The notes below the pieces were generated by a model. It ran no database searches and was not told the DNA's origin. It was given only the letters and a program-made list of their open reading frames with translations. Both the position numbers and the translations under genes were made by a program. From Hippasteria phrygiana (taxonomy: Eukaryota; Echinodermata; Asteroidea; Valvatida; Goniasteridae), in contig JAZGUH010000123.1 in NCBI GenBank assembly GCA_037893225.1, forward strand, positions 1,657,001 through 1,721,000: DNA of 64,000 bases, in the 5' to 3' direction. This document shows, piece by piece, positions 49,187 through 59,349 of this stretch (positions are counted from its first letter, which is position 1; the number at the start of each line of letters is the position of its first letter).

Positions 49187-50178
49187 TTAGTACCATAAAT
49201 TGGTGTCTTGGTAGACGAGACGCCAAACTAAACAGAACAAAATCTCTACCCACTTCAGCCGGGTAGGGCTCCTGGAGGAAGACTGGGTAGGTGTAAGAAC
49301 CGCCTTCCCTGTTCTGCCTCTACTCTTGAGTACGTCACGTAGGTAGCAAGAGGTGAAAGTCGAGGGTGACTTCCAGCATGCTGCCTGTGAGATCTCTGAG
49401 ATAGGGACTCCCCTATAAAACGCCCATGACATTGCCATGGCGCAAACATGCGCCCGGACGAGTCCTTGGACAGAAGCATTCCCTATGGATGGCCCATCCG
49501 GATTTGCAAACTCGATAGCCAAAACTATCCAGTGCGCAATGGTGTCTCGAGAACTTGGCTCGAGAACTTGACCCAGATTTCAGGATGGGATTAGTTTATG
49601 AACCGGCAGTCTCATTGAACATCCCTCGAAGGAGATGTGTAAATCGCCATGTTAGACGAGATGGAGGTCCCGTCGGAGAAGCCATTGTGGATCGCTGCAA
49701 TGGTTGACCTGTAATTTTTCACTGTTCCTATCGCCAGATAAGCATTGGACAGGGATAACAGTAAGTCCGAAACAACCATTAGAGATGCAGAAAGTGGGAT
49801 CTCCTGCTTGTTCGTCGCACCACCTACTATAATGTCGTAGACTCATCTTGTGGCTAAGCGACGTCCCTTTGCGGCCAATGCTGCAGCGTCTTTAGAAAAG
49901 CCTGCTGAACAAAAGGCACGCTTGACAGTGGCCAGCATGTCAGGTGCAGATCTGGTGACAGGTGATGGAATTGGGACCTTGCCTGAGAAAATAGGTCGAG
50001 ACAAGCCGGAAGGATTAGAGAAGTTCCCACCAGGAGTCTCTCTAATCACAGGAACCAAGGCTGACGTGGCCAAAAGGGGGGGGGGGGCGATCAGACGGAT
50101 CTGGCAACATTCCCCCTCCATTTGCCTGATGACTCTTTGGAGAAGGGAGATTGGGGGGAAAAAGGCACAGGCGAACAT
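49187..50178 (-). pseudogene. Tyrosine recombinase of DIRS-like element II, broken
   Basis: The N-terminal part reads, in one frame with a stop codon (49843-49845) between them, GRRLATR and VYDIIVGGATNKQ, then LAIGTVKNYRSTIAAIHNGF, a core-binding domain signature of DIRS recombinases. After further frame changes the catalytic C-terminus appears as RAHVCAMAMSWAFYRG, ISQAACWKSPSTFTSCYLRDV. The box II histidine is present, but the expected H-x-x-R arginine reads cysteine and one residue is missing, which would abolish catalysis. The tyrosine in SCYLRD is kept. In active elements this enzyme integrates the circular cDNA. Confidence 0.75.
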
Positions 50179-50600
50179 GTGTGCTCACTCTATTGAGAGA
50201 GCATCTGTAGCCAAGGCCTGAGGATGGTGGAACCTTGTGCAGAATACCAGGAGCCGAGAGTGGATTGCTGATGCGAACAGATCGATGTGGGGACGACCCA
50301 GGATTGGGACAGACCGACCCCACCTACGTTTGTTTGGAAGTGGTGTAAGGCATTGACTACAGCCTGAAAAAAATTGAATCTTTTTTCGGCCAGTAGTGCA
50401 CCAAAAAAGTGCATCTGTAGAGGACGCATCCTCATCAGACAGCACCAAGGGATGAGGTCTACTAGACAGGCCATGAATCCCAGTAGCCGCAGCCAAGCTC
50501 GTGCCGGGACAGCTTGAACTGACAGGAAGAGGCCGATACACTGACGCAGATTGGCAATGCATTCCCCTGTGGGAACACCCTCTCCTGAGGAGGACACCAG
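50179..50600 (-). pseudogene. RT/RNase H connection and post-RNase H region of element II
   Basis: In one frame the minus strand reads FLSVQAVPARAWLRLLGFM, then LVDLIPWC and MRPLQMHF, the conserved stretch just after DIRS RT. In another frame it continues as WGRPHIDLFASAIHSR and HPQALATDALSIE, the stretch between RNase H and recombinase. A TGA (just after SIE) then precedes AHMFACAFFPPISLLQRV. Because the RNase H catalytic core normally lies between the two blocks and is missing, an internal deletion is evident. Confidence 0.7.
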
Positions 50601-51380
50601 ATGTTTCTGTTTGCGTTTCTTGCTTGCGGAATGGCTAAACCTGCTCCATTGGGAAAGAACCGAAGAAAAAGTTCATCTCGGAACTCCGGAGCATTGATCA
50701 AATACAGAGGTCGACTGCGACTCCCCGATCCGGACCTATCTCGAGTCACCGACCAGGAGGACCACTGGGCCCACCCGCGTGGGTACGTGAGTCCCGGTGT
50801 GTGAAGATCGTACCGAGTGGGCTGGAGAAGACTGAGCCCCGGTCCTGTCCCGTGCACAATCATTCCCGGATACAGCCAGAGCTAACAGGCCGAGGGGCCG
50901 TAGCATAGAAAACTCCGGAGACCCGAAGGAGACCGATGCCGGCTGAATGGGTGAAGTCGGAGGCCCCACAGGTGGGGCGACTAGCTGATCGAACTCTGAG
51001 GAGTTATAACGCACAACACGCCCTGCTCTAGCTCACTAGCGCCCTGGGCTAGCTGAGACAACCGGAGGTAGGGAACGACCGACAGCCACTACACCCCGCG
51101 AAGGAGATAGAACCGCACTTCTCTCCAAGGGAAATTAAGACGGTAACGAAACGAAAAACTCGGGAGACGTACCTGTCTCGAGGCGAGTTAAACCCATACA
51201 GCCGTTGACAAAGGTCTGAAAGGCATCCAAAAATACTCTAAACGAAGAATTAGAAACTTCAAAATAACAATAATAAATCTCTACAGGAAATGAAAAGTTG
51301 ATTAGAACTAGAACACCTTTGGAACGGGGAAAATCGTACAGACATGCTCAAAGAACGAGAGTGTATCAAAAACACGTCTG
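50601..51380 (-). other. 5' part of element II, unclear coding remnant
   Basis: This interval is GC-rich compared with its flanks and has overlapping minus-strand open pieces (51014-50736 and 50863-50462), including THVPTRVGPVV and NAPEFRDELFLRFFP. By position it could be the remains of gag, but no diagnostic motif is visible. The 51100-51380 part has no open frame of note. Confidence 0.35.
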
Positions 51381-51382
51381 TA

Positions 51383-51548
51383 CGCAACTGTCGCTGGGAA
51401 AAAGAGGATTTAAGATGGCAGAGTCATCGCATAGCATAAAGGGGTAGGTCCCGAGAGGGCGCCCGACGGTTGATTAAACTGAATTGAGCCTGTCGGCTGG
51501 ATAAATATGCACAAGTAGTGGCTATTTGGGTAAGTGAGTGAAGTAGAC
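51383..51548 (-). repeat. Right inverted terminal repeat of element II
   Basis: This is the partner of 48831-49003. It lies at the 5' side of the minus-strand coding remnants and ends at the junction with repeat unit (b). Confidence 0.75.
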
Positions 51549-51945
51549 TCAACATACCTTGAAATTTTGTAGTGAGTCCCTTGGTTGACAGTCAGCACCA
51601 GTCCTGTGTCTTAGTCACCTGATCAGTCACTTGCAGTGGTGAAAGAGAGGGAGAGAACAATTAGAGTCTATACTGTAATCGAACGACTGTCAGTTTTAAA
51701 GGTCTGCCAAAGTTTTATCATGCTAAAACATGCTGATTTCAGCATACCTTGAAATTTTGTAGTGAGCCCCTTCGTTGTTAGTCAGCACCAGTCCTGTATC
51801 TTTAATATATAGCCACCTCAGGCTGATCAGTCACCTGATCAATCACCTGCAGTAGGAAAGAGAAGAAAGAGAGAAAAGAGAGCACTCATTGTATCTAGGA
51901 TACAGTGCAAAAGAAAAAGTTTTGAGATTTCCTAATGGCTGATTC
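51549..51945. repeat. About 190-bp repeat units (b) and (c)
   Basis: Unit (b), 51549-51737, is close to unit (a). Unit (c), 51738-51945, is more diverged and has an insertion of ATATAGCCACC near 51806. All share the TCACCTGATCA and CACCTGCAGT landmarks, which include overlapping TGATCA and CAGGTGA-type inverted bits. Function unknown. Confidence 0.65.
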
Positions 51946-53699
51946 CACCATACATTCCCAATTTTTGCGCATTTTCAATGACATTGTTTTCTATGCGTGA
52001 CCATACCGACTCCATGGATCATCATAGCATGGTTTTACGTTTCTGTGCATGTTCTCTTCTTTGTGTGTAACACAAGAACAAAACAAACATTGGGCGTTTT
52101 ATGATAACTGTAATGCACCACTATGTTGTTTTAAAGCTATTTGGCTATTAAAGAGTTTTGTTTGCAGACTGCATCTTAGAGCATGCATTAGAGCCTTGCC
52201 ACATTGATTGGCTACAGTAAACAGCAAATAATGTGGGCAATAGCTTCCCATGTCTCTTACATTTATTTATTCTATTAATTTAACCCTAACCCTGCTAAAT
52301 CCAACAATTTTAATATGATTTTGCATACGCCCAAGGGGGTTATTAGGGTTTTAATACATTTCTCTGAAAAAAAAAGAGACTAAAACTTTTTATCAAAGTT
52401 TTTTTCCAGGTATGTACCTGTGAATGACTAACTTTTTATTGAAGTTTTTGTTCTGTTACAGGCTTGATAACTGCAATTGCGAATGTCCAGTTAAAAGTGA
52501 AATTGAGTGGGAGAAATAGTTGGTGAAATCAGCCATTAGAAATCGGCATATCAACCGTCAGAAATAAATGTCACACTTTGCAGTAGAATTTTGTGGGTTT
52601 TTTTTTGGGGGGGGGGGGAGAAACCAAATTGTTTGGGGGAATTATGAAAGGGGGAATTATGAAAGGGGGAATTATGAAAGGGGGAATTTGGTCCCACTTT
52701 GCAAACAACTTGACAGTGATTTGAGACCGACTACAGAAAAATGAATATATTTATTTCTTGCATTCAGTTTTTTTCAGTGCCAAAATAAACTTCTTTTTGC
52801 TTTGCTGAACTCATACTAGTACAATGGTTGATCTGAGCCTGTGGCCTAGTGTAACTATGGGTCCATTCCCTCTGTTATGGATAAAGTCAAATTGTGTTGC
52901 CCTCGGACAGGTAAAATTGGAAAAGAGGGTCGGTCGGAAAAAGTTTTATTTTTTTTCCCTGGTTCAAAACACATTATCGGTATATGGTATATGGTATCGA
53001 GTAGTACACTCCCACCACTACCTGCTCATCTAATACTATTGGAAAGGAGGTAAGCCATGCCATCATGTGACCGATTCGAAGAAGAAGCAAGTTGGTTGGT
53101 TGCTTTTCTCTCTCGGTTGTTGTAAACATCAAGAAATATGAAAAAGCTTTTTGCCGATTTGATTTGACTCTTCCACTACAATATATTTATACATGTCTAA
53201 AAGAGATTGAATTGGTTGTAATGTACATAGCATTTTCACATGAGCTGTCCTTGGTGGGTTTTTTTCTTGCTGGACCTCCCCAGACCCAAAGTTTAGGGTT
53301 TTTAGCTAGGCTACTCTTCAGCCCGAATGGAACTTTGACGAGCGCGACGGATCAAAGTTGTCTTCGCACTCATCCGGGCGTGTTTATGCCTAAAAGTTGC
53401 ACGAACCAGCTGAATTCATGTTTTACATGAAAATACGCACAAATTGAAGAAGTTACATCAAATACAAACACTTTTTGAGACAGAGAGGCTGAGTTATGTT
53501 TTTATTAATAGTTGTATTTTTTTCCCCAAAAAAATTAATTAATAAATAATAAAAATAATAATAATAATCCGACCCTGAATCTTTCTATTTTTACGTTCAT
53601 TCAGTCGGTCCAAGGTCAACAGAACAAGTTTTTTGTTTGCCTTACTGTTGGTTGCTGGGATGCTAAAGAAATCTCTGGCAGTTGTCAAATTTAAGATGA
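51946..53699. other. AT-rich interval, one 15-bp minisatellite, no gene
   Basis: A short tandem repeat of the 15-bp unit GGGGGAATTATGAAA occurs three and a half times at 52635-52689, just after a G-run near 52606. The 52824-53430 stretch has short open frames without recognisable domains. I see nothing else to annotate. Confidence 0.45.
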
Positions 53700-54260
53700 T
53701 GAAGTGGAAGGACTAACCAGGAGATCCTGGTTGTAGACGGCAAGACAAAGACTTTGGACGATCTGAAAAGAAAATCTGTCACTGAAGACTGGAGGGGTTT
53801 GCCAAGATACAAGTATCTTCAAGAAATGTGTAGTAGACTAGCTAGTAGTTGGAGAAAAATTCAAGAGGCAACTGACTGTAGAGTCAAAAAAGGGCAAATT
53901 GGAGGGCTAGCCAGGGCATCCTGGTTGCAGAAAGCAAGTCAAAGAGTTTAGAAAGTGACAGGATGTCTGCTTCTTGGGAAATTGTCAAAATGAACAAGTT
54001 TCAATGTGTATGATGGGTGGTACAGAGTTCTGAGAGAAGATGAAGTAAAAGGTGTAGCCAGGCATCCTGGCTGCAGAAGGCAGACAGAGTTTAGAAGATC
54101 TGAATTGAAATCTTAAGAGGTTTTCAGGGATGGCTTCAAGAAATGTACGGCATATGGAGTAAAGTTCAAGAGGAAACTGTCCTGGGATAAGTTGAAAGTT
54201 GTTGGAGAATTAGCCAGGGATTCTGGATTCTGGCTAAAAGATTTGAACAATCTTTAACAG
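53700..54260. repeat. Degenerate tandem repeat, about 150-190-bp units
   Basis: Four related segments start near 53708, 53900, 54048 and 54205. Each begins with a TAGCCAGG(G)CATCCTGG-like core (first copy ACCAGGAGATCCTGG) followed by TTGCAGAAAGCAAG-like and AGAGTTTAGAA-like sequence; two also share TTCAAGAAATGT and TTCAAGAGG(A/C)AACTG. Copies are heavily diverged with variable spacing. One copy has an open frame of 65 codons (53754-53951), but the pattern looks like an old repeat, not a protein gene. Confidence 0.55.
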
Positions 54261-54624
54261 AGTGATGATATTTTGTACTGACAGTCAATCTTTGTATTCT
54301 GGTGACACAAAGACAATACATTTGGGGCTTCAAATGTGATCATGACCAATGTGACTTTGACCTGACATTTGGACACAAAGTTGGCAAAATAACTGACCTT
54401 ACACAGTTGATGATGATGCAAACCTTGCTAACTAATTACGCGATTGACCTTACAAATTCAAAGGGACATTATCACAATGGGATGCAGCCCAACTATTTAA
54501 AACCTTGTGGAAGGTTGACGAAGATGGTATTATAGTCACATTTTTAAAATAACACATGTGGTCTACCAAAACGGGGGAATTTCTCAGATTTACCACCACG
54601 TCTGCTTGCTGCTGTACCGGTAGG
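54261..54624. other. No annotatable content
   Basis: A 77-codon open stretch (54302-54535) carries no recognisable domain and I do not call it a gene. Confidence 0.35.
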
Positions 54625-54720
54625 GCAGATGGTGGTTAGTTGGAAGACTGGGTATTAAAGTTGAAACATTAAGATTTTTTACCCAGTGTTCCAACTAACC
54701 ACTAACCCCCATCTCCCCTA
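54625..54720. mobile_element. Foldback (near-complete palindrome) MITE, copy A
   Basis: The left arm AGGGCAGATGGTGGTTAG plus TTGGAAGACTGGGTA pairs with the right arm TACCCAGTGTTCCAACTAA plus CCCCATCTCCCCT, leaving a loop of only about 25 bases. The arms are imperfect. A sister copy at 56864-56962 shows the same arms and loop (TTGAAACATT, ATTTTTT), so it is a mobile foldback and not a chance hairpin. Confidence 0.7.
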
Positions 54721-56863
54721 TTTGATCTTTCAACCAATTATGAATTTTAATGGAACAATATGTCTGAGAGATCAAAGTCAAACAGAGGAAAACTTCAGTC
54801 AGTGAATAAACATTCAAGCAATTTAAAAGTTTCATTTGGAATTTTTAGAAAATTATACATAAAACAGTTTACTCCAAAAGAACTACTCTCTCTACAATGA
54901 CCTCCACTGACTTGCACATTCTTAGGAAGAACTTAAAAAGTATTCCAGGATAAATTGCAGGACAGGCAAATTTCGCCCTGTTTGCGCATTTCTGGGTTGA
55001 AAGCGAGGCTCTCAGTACTATACAAACAGTACTATTAAACAAATTCATTCATGCATGAATAAATCATGCCATAAATGGTAGCACAGTGCACTTTCAGCAT
55101 TATGACTAAGTTGTTTACAAATCACCGAGATTCTCGATTTCAAACCCAAAAATGTGCAGACCATTGCTATTTTCATCGGGATTCGTCTATACATGTTTAT
55201 ACACATTCATCTACATATCATTCCAATGTTGATCATTAATTTATATGCAAATTAAGAAAAATCTGAATGTTTCAACAACACCAATAGCAGTCAAGATAGT
55301 CGTTAAGGTGTTAAAAACTGTCAAGCATTATATCATGGAATACTTTTGGAGATTTCTTTTTAAAATACATACACGTCTGTGCAAAGCCAAAATCACGGAT
55401 ACACTTTATGAACAACATTTTGAAAAACAGTGACATAAATTTCTTTTGAAATGATGCACGAGTCAATGAATGAACTCTCTGCCAGCTAAGTATAATAGAA
55501 ACAACAGTAATTTTGTCAAAAACAAGATCTGCAAATAACTAGTCCATTATTCCATGTTGTTCAGAAAGTATACCCATAATTGTGGCTTGTACATTTTCAG
55601 GTTTTGCAAGGAAACATTCAATTGAAAGGGCAAGAAGAAATTTGTGCCCAATCTCGCCGATTTTATCGACATCTCCACTCCTCCCAAACCATTACAATCC
55701 ACCCCTCCCCCCTGCCCCTCCCCCTGCCCCTCCCCCTGCCCCTGCCCCATTATTTTTAGTAATGTAGGCCTTTTTAGTACCATGCTGATGATATGCTTAG
55801 GGTAATTTATTCAATAGCTTACATTTTTTAAAATTCATTTAAAAAAAAAAAGAACAAGGACCAAATACAACCTGTGTTTCAATTCCATTGAAAAAAAGGA
55901 GTGCGATAGAATAACCTTTCATTTCACGTTTCAAGTTTTTGCCTCTTTTTTTTTGGTAAAGGAGGTAACATTTTTTTTCATGACTTCTGCTGACCTCCAT
56001 ATATTAACAGACAGACAACCATTTATTTATTTTTTCTTGATAACTGCATGGCTACAAATGAACACACAGCTTGTTTTGTATTTCAGCTGCATCTGTGTGC
56101 TGCTTGAACACAATGTATTTTACTCCTTTCACTTGGAACTGCAATAAATAAACATGCTCAAATGTTGAAACTGAAGATCAGCTACAATCTTGTTTTGATT
56201 TTGGCACTCCCAAAAAAAATAAACTAATAATAATACAAAATATATAAAAATTATATGTAGGATATTGGAAAACAGGTTTTTTTCTGTTTGACCTGAGCCT
56301 GATGTGAGTAAAAACCATAAGATAACATATAGTGCAAGTCAATGGAAAACATTTGATCTCCCAAACATTTCTAGCTAGATGGGTTATAAGTTGGACACTT
56401 CCCAAATCCCAATATGCATCCATCCAGTTTATCAAATGAAACAGTATTTTACAAAAACTGTTTGTTAACTGGCATGACCCAAGATACATAACTGATAAAA
56501 GATAGGAAGTGCTGACGCTTCAATCTCAGCAGAATCTTCCTCTTCAGCTTTTGAGAAATTTTCTTTCCAACCACCAGTTTCTGTGGGGTTGGCAAGTTTT
56601 CCAGTATTTTTTGGCTGGTCTTGAGAAAAATCTGCCAAAAATCACTGGAAACTTTAAGCTGATTAAGAGTTAATTTTCATTAATTGCTAGGTTCTTGGGT
56701 ATAAATACTACATTATTAAATTGTAAGTAAAATTGTAGTCTTAAATGACAATTTATCACATTTTTCCCTGCGCCACATCTATAAATCGACTAGGTCCACT
56801 ATAATATTTAATTTTTTGCAAGGTACAAATGTACATAGGATAATTCAATTGCAATTTACAGTA
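54721..56863. other. AT-rich interval with C-rich minisatellite, no gene
   Basis: A C-rich stretch of CCCCTG/CCCCTCC units occupies about 55696-55748 and could form a G-quadruplex or i-motif. The rest is AT-rich with scattered short open frames and no recognisable motif. Confidence 0.4.
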
Positions 56864-56962
56864 GGGGAGATGGGCGTTAGTTGGAACACTGGGGTAAGTT
56901 GAAACATTGAGAATTTTTTCCACAGCTTACCCAGTGTTCCAACTAACCCCCATCCCCCCTAC
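56864..56962. mobile_element. Foldback MITE, copy B
   Basis: This copy has better preserved arms than copy A: GTAGGGGAGATGGGCGTTAG and TTGGAACACTGGGGTAAG pair with CTTACCCAGTGTTCCAAC and CCCCCATCCCCCCTAC. It lies 8 bp from the next MITE, forming a nested or adjacent insertion cluster. Confidence 0.75.
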
Positions 56963-56970
56963 CTTGATTA

Positions 56971-57220
56971 CTCTCTTATTTCCAAAGAGTGAAAATTCAC
57001 TCTATTCGAGTGAAAATTCACTCCCAGTCCGAAACTAGGGGACCAGACGTTTAAGAGTGAAATTCATTCAATCGAAAAGATTGAATTTTCACTCGAGTGG
57101 CAACTGAATTGGTTCGTTTTTCTATTTTTTTTGTTTTTAGATTGAATACACTAAACAAAAATAGTGTTTTTTAACTCTAAATTGTCTAGTCCCTAATTTC
57201 ACTCTTTGGGATTTAGAGAG
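56971..57220. mobile_element. 250-bp MITE with TA target duplication
   Basis: The ends CTCTCTTATTTCCAAAGAGTG and (reverse complement) CTCTCTAAATCCCAAAGAG form inverted repeats of about 28 bp with a few mismatches, flanked by TA on both sides (56969-56970 and 57221-57222). The interior has repeated GAGTGAAAATTCACTC-like palindromes and an inverted pair (TAGGGGACCAGAC against GTCTAGTCCCTA). There is no coding capacity. TA flanks suggest mobilisation by a Tc1/mariner-type transposase. Confidence 0.7.
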
Positions 57221-57222
57221 TA

Positions 57223-58346
57223 AGTCAATAGGCAGGTATATTAATTAAATAATTAATTAATTAATTAATTAATTAAACTAGTGCAGCAACAAACACAAGT
57301 GGTGATCAAAACACTCAAATTGAGGGACAGGCAAGAAATGATTAGTTTTCATATTTTAGATTAATTCTAATACAAGTTTATCCAGATGTTCTGGCTGTGT
57401 TATCAAGAAACAGCCATACAAATGTAGTTGTCAAGTTCCTGAAGCATGGTGAAGACAACCATGCATGAAATCGGGTCACAGCACAAAAATACCAGTCTCA
57501 TAGACAAGAACACCAAAAGCACTACTGAATTTCAAACAGTCTATTCAATTTTGTTTCTAAATTATAACTATATTACCTTCAGCACTAAATCCACAAGTTC
57601 TTGGTGTTCTATGCGAAGGAAATAAAGAGGGAAATAAAATAAAGGGACAAATTGAACAAATAAATCAGATAAAAATAAAATATTCTAAATAGAAATAAAA
57701 CAAAAATAGACTGACATATTAAGCATGTACAGGTCTTTTTGGAACTGAATTTAGGGAGCCTTTGACTTGGATAAATATGTAATAATTTAAACATCAGCCA
57801 CATGTAATCTACATGTATTCATGCAGTCTTTTCACGGGTAATATTGTGATAAAGTCCTCACATGTATTGCTTAGCTAAATATTAATGTAATTGTTCATTT
57901 TACCCAGTTTCCTGAACAGATATCCTGCAACTTTTAAAGGGGTAATAAATACAAAATGTTAGAGGGAAGAAAATGTCTGACTCGGGCTCAAACTCCACTT
58001 CACAAGTCAGGAAGGTGGGAGTTGATGAGAGAACAGATAAAGGAAGAAAAATCTTTAGCTTTCAACTACATGCACACAAGGTATAAGAGGTTACAAGTTG
58101 GAGATGAAAGAAGTGTCTTTGAAGCAGAAAAGCTTGAAAATTGGGAACATTTGATGGGGGAGGGGGGCTTGCCATTTCCCAAATATTACAGAGCAGGTGT
58201 TGCTTTTATGGGTGAAATCGCCAACCACATGTCAAATGTATATGGTACTGTTATATTCGCTGACCTAGTACATGTATTAAGTACCAGAGTTAATTCTTTG
58301 GAGTTGGTCAGGAGTAAAAAGTAACCTAATTATTCATCCTTCAGCC
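57223..58346. other. AT-rich interval with TTAA microsatellite
   Basis: A TTAA/AATT microsatellite lies at about 57239-57276. One open frame (57956-58324) is listed separately. No other gene, RNA or element was recognised. Confidence 0.4.
57956..58324 (+). CDS. Hypothetical 122-residue open frame
   Basis: This is the longest plausible stand-alone frame outside mobile elements in the right part of the window. The N-terminal half is rich in charged residues and looks helical (KSGRWELMREQIKEEKS); a GGLPFPKYYRAGV stretch and a hydrophobic C-terminal third follow. No domain, signal peptide or membrane span is recognised. It has no visible splice or promoter context and lies just upstream of a retrotransposon. 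It may be an exon, a retroelement remnant or chance. Confidence 0.2.
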   Translation: MLEGRKCLTRAQTPLHKSGRWELMREQIKEEKSLAFNYMHTRYKRLQVGDERSVFEAEKLENWEHLMGEGGLPFPKYYRAGVAFMGEIANHMSNVYGTVIFADLVHVLSTRVNSLELVRSKK

Positions 58347-58484
58347 GTACACGTATAGACCGAATGCGGGTAATACGTAATACTCTATTGTAGTAACTTT
58401 CTGGTACACTTTCTAGTACACGTATGGACCGAATGCGGGTAATACATAATACTCTATTGTAGTAACTTTCTAGTACACTTTGTT
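58347..58484. repeat. 69-bp tandem duplication (two copies)
   Basis: The unit beginning GTACACGTAT(A/G)GACCGAATGC occurs at 58347-58415 and again at 58416-58484, with only a few substitutions. It lies directly upstream of the inferred LTR start and could be a flanking minisatellite or, if the LTR starts earlier than proposed, a duplicated U3 enhancer. Confidence 0.8.
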
Positions 58485-58500
58485 AAAACTCGTTCAATGG

Positions 58501-59177
58501 TGTGACAATTAACCCCTTATAAACCTGGGCGTGAGGTTTGCACGCCAGAGCTGTTACTTCTGTTATATGGGCGTGCCGTCGCTGCCGCTCTCCAGATGAC
58601 TTCATAAGCACGCCCTGACGCTGCTCGATGGGGTGTTACATCTTAACTTGAGGGGCCGGGCCGCGGCCGCTACCGCGTTGCTGTCTCGTTTTGCTACGGC
58701 CTGCCTGATGTGATCAGACGTCTGCGGGATCCCACATTAAATCTCGGTACAGGAGCTGGTCCCGCTGAGTTGATGGCCTAGATCTGGGTCCAACGGCCTG
58801 TCGTCCACCGGACTTGCATCTTATTGCCGGTTCCACACTCCTTGCGGGACTTGAGACCTTGAGCTCTACCGATGCCTGCCTGACCATGTCGCCTCCTGCC
58901 GTTCATCTCTTCGTCCGCCGGCTGCCAAGTCTACCTCTCAAACCCCTCATCATTATTCGGATACCGGTATCCTATTCATTTATCTTATTAATAATGTATT
59001 TCTTAGTCGCCAGTTCGTTCACTCGATGTAAATATTCTTTTGTTTGAGGAGTAATTATCTAAAGTTCGTTTAATACATTAATCTCGTCTCAGCCGTCTTA
59101 TTCTTTGTGGGTTTAACCCTTGTCTGTCCTAGTTTGGCCTATTTCCTTTTCCCAGTTTGATATCTGACTTCGTAACA
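58501..59177 (+). repeat. Probable 5' LTR
   Basis: The proposed LTR starts TGTGACAATT and ends CGTAACA, keeping the usual TG...CA ends, with the primer-binding site 8 bp downstream. It is richer in G+C than its left flank. A TATAAA lies at 58518-58523, rather close to the proposed start, so the true 5' boundary might lie further left. No second LTR is in the window, so both boundaries are inferred. Confidence 0.45.
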
Positions 59178-59185
59178 GATATTAT

Positions 59186-59203
59186 TGGGGGCTGGTCCGG
59201 GAA
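59186..59203 (+). other. Primer-binding site, tRNA-Pro-like
   Basis: The 18 bases TGGGGGCTGGTCCGGGAA begin with TGG, the complement of the universal tRNA CCA end, and match the proline-tRNA primer-binding site known from murine retroviruses at 16 of 18 positions. It lies just downstream of the proposed LTR and 146 bp before the gag start, as expected for minus-strand priming. The tRNA identity is inferred. Confidence 0.65.
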
Positions 59204-59349
59204 ATGGAAAACCTAAAAGCCAGATTTTGAAACCTGTTAACTGTAATTTTTCTCGTGAGAAACAACGGCGGCTTTGACGATGATTATTGTGTACGGCTTG
59301 AATTGTATACATTGTACTCGCTGTGTTTGTATTTGACTGAATCCACAAA

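Larger units (their letters stand above)
48805..51548 (-). mobile_element. DIRS-like element II with ~170-bp inverted terminal repeats
   Basis: The element interrupts the 190-bp tandem unit between ...CATGCTGATT and TCAACATACC with no obvious target duplication, as expected for tyrosine-recombinase retroelements. Terminal inverted repeats of about 170 bp (about 48831-49003 and 51383-51548) share GAGTCTAC, CTTACCCAAATAG, ATTTATCCAGCCGACAGGCT, GATGACTCTGCCA and AATCCTCTTTTT. A third partial copy of the terminal sequence lies at 49133-49185, in the position where DIRS elements carry an internal complementary region. Minus-strand coding remnants include the RT-RNase H connection, the post-RNase H region and the recombinase. 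The RT palm and RNase H core are deleted. Confidence 0.75.

Noticed and set aside
49850..50221. 123-codon plus-strand frame
   Set aside because: It is antisense to the recombinase and post-RNase H remnants of DIRS element II.
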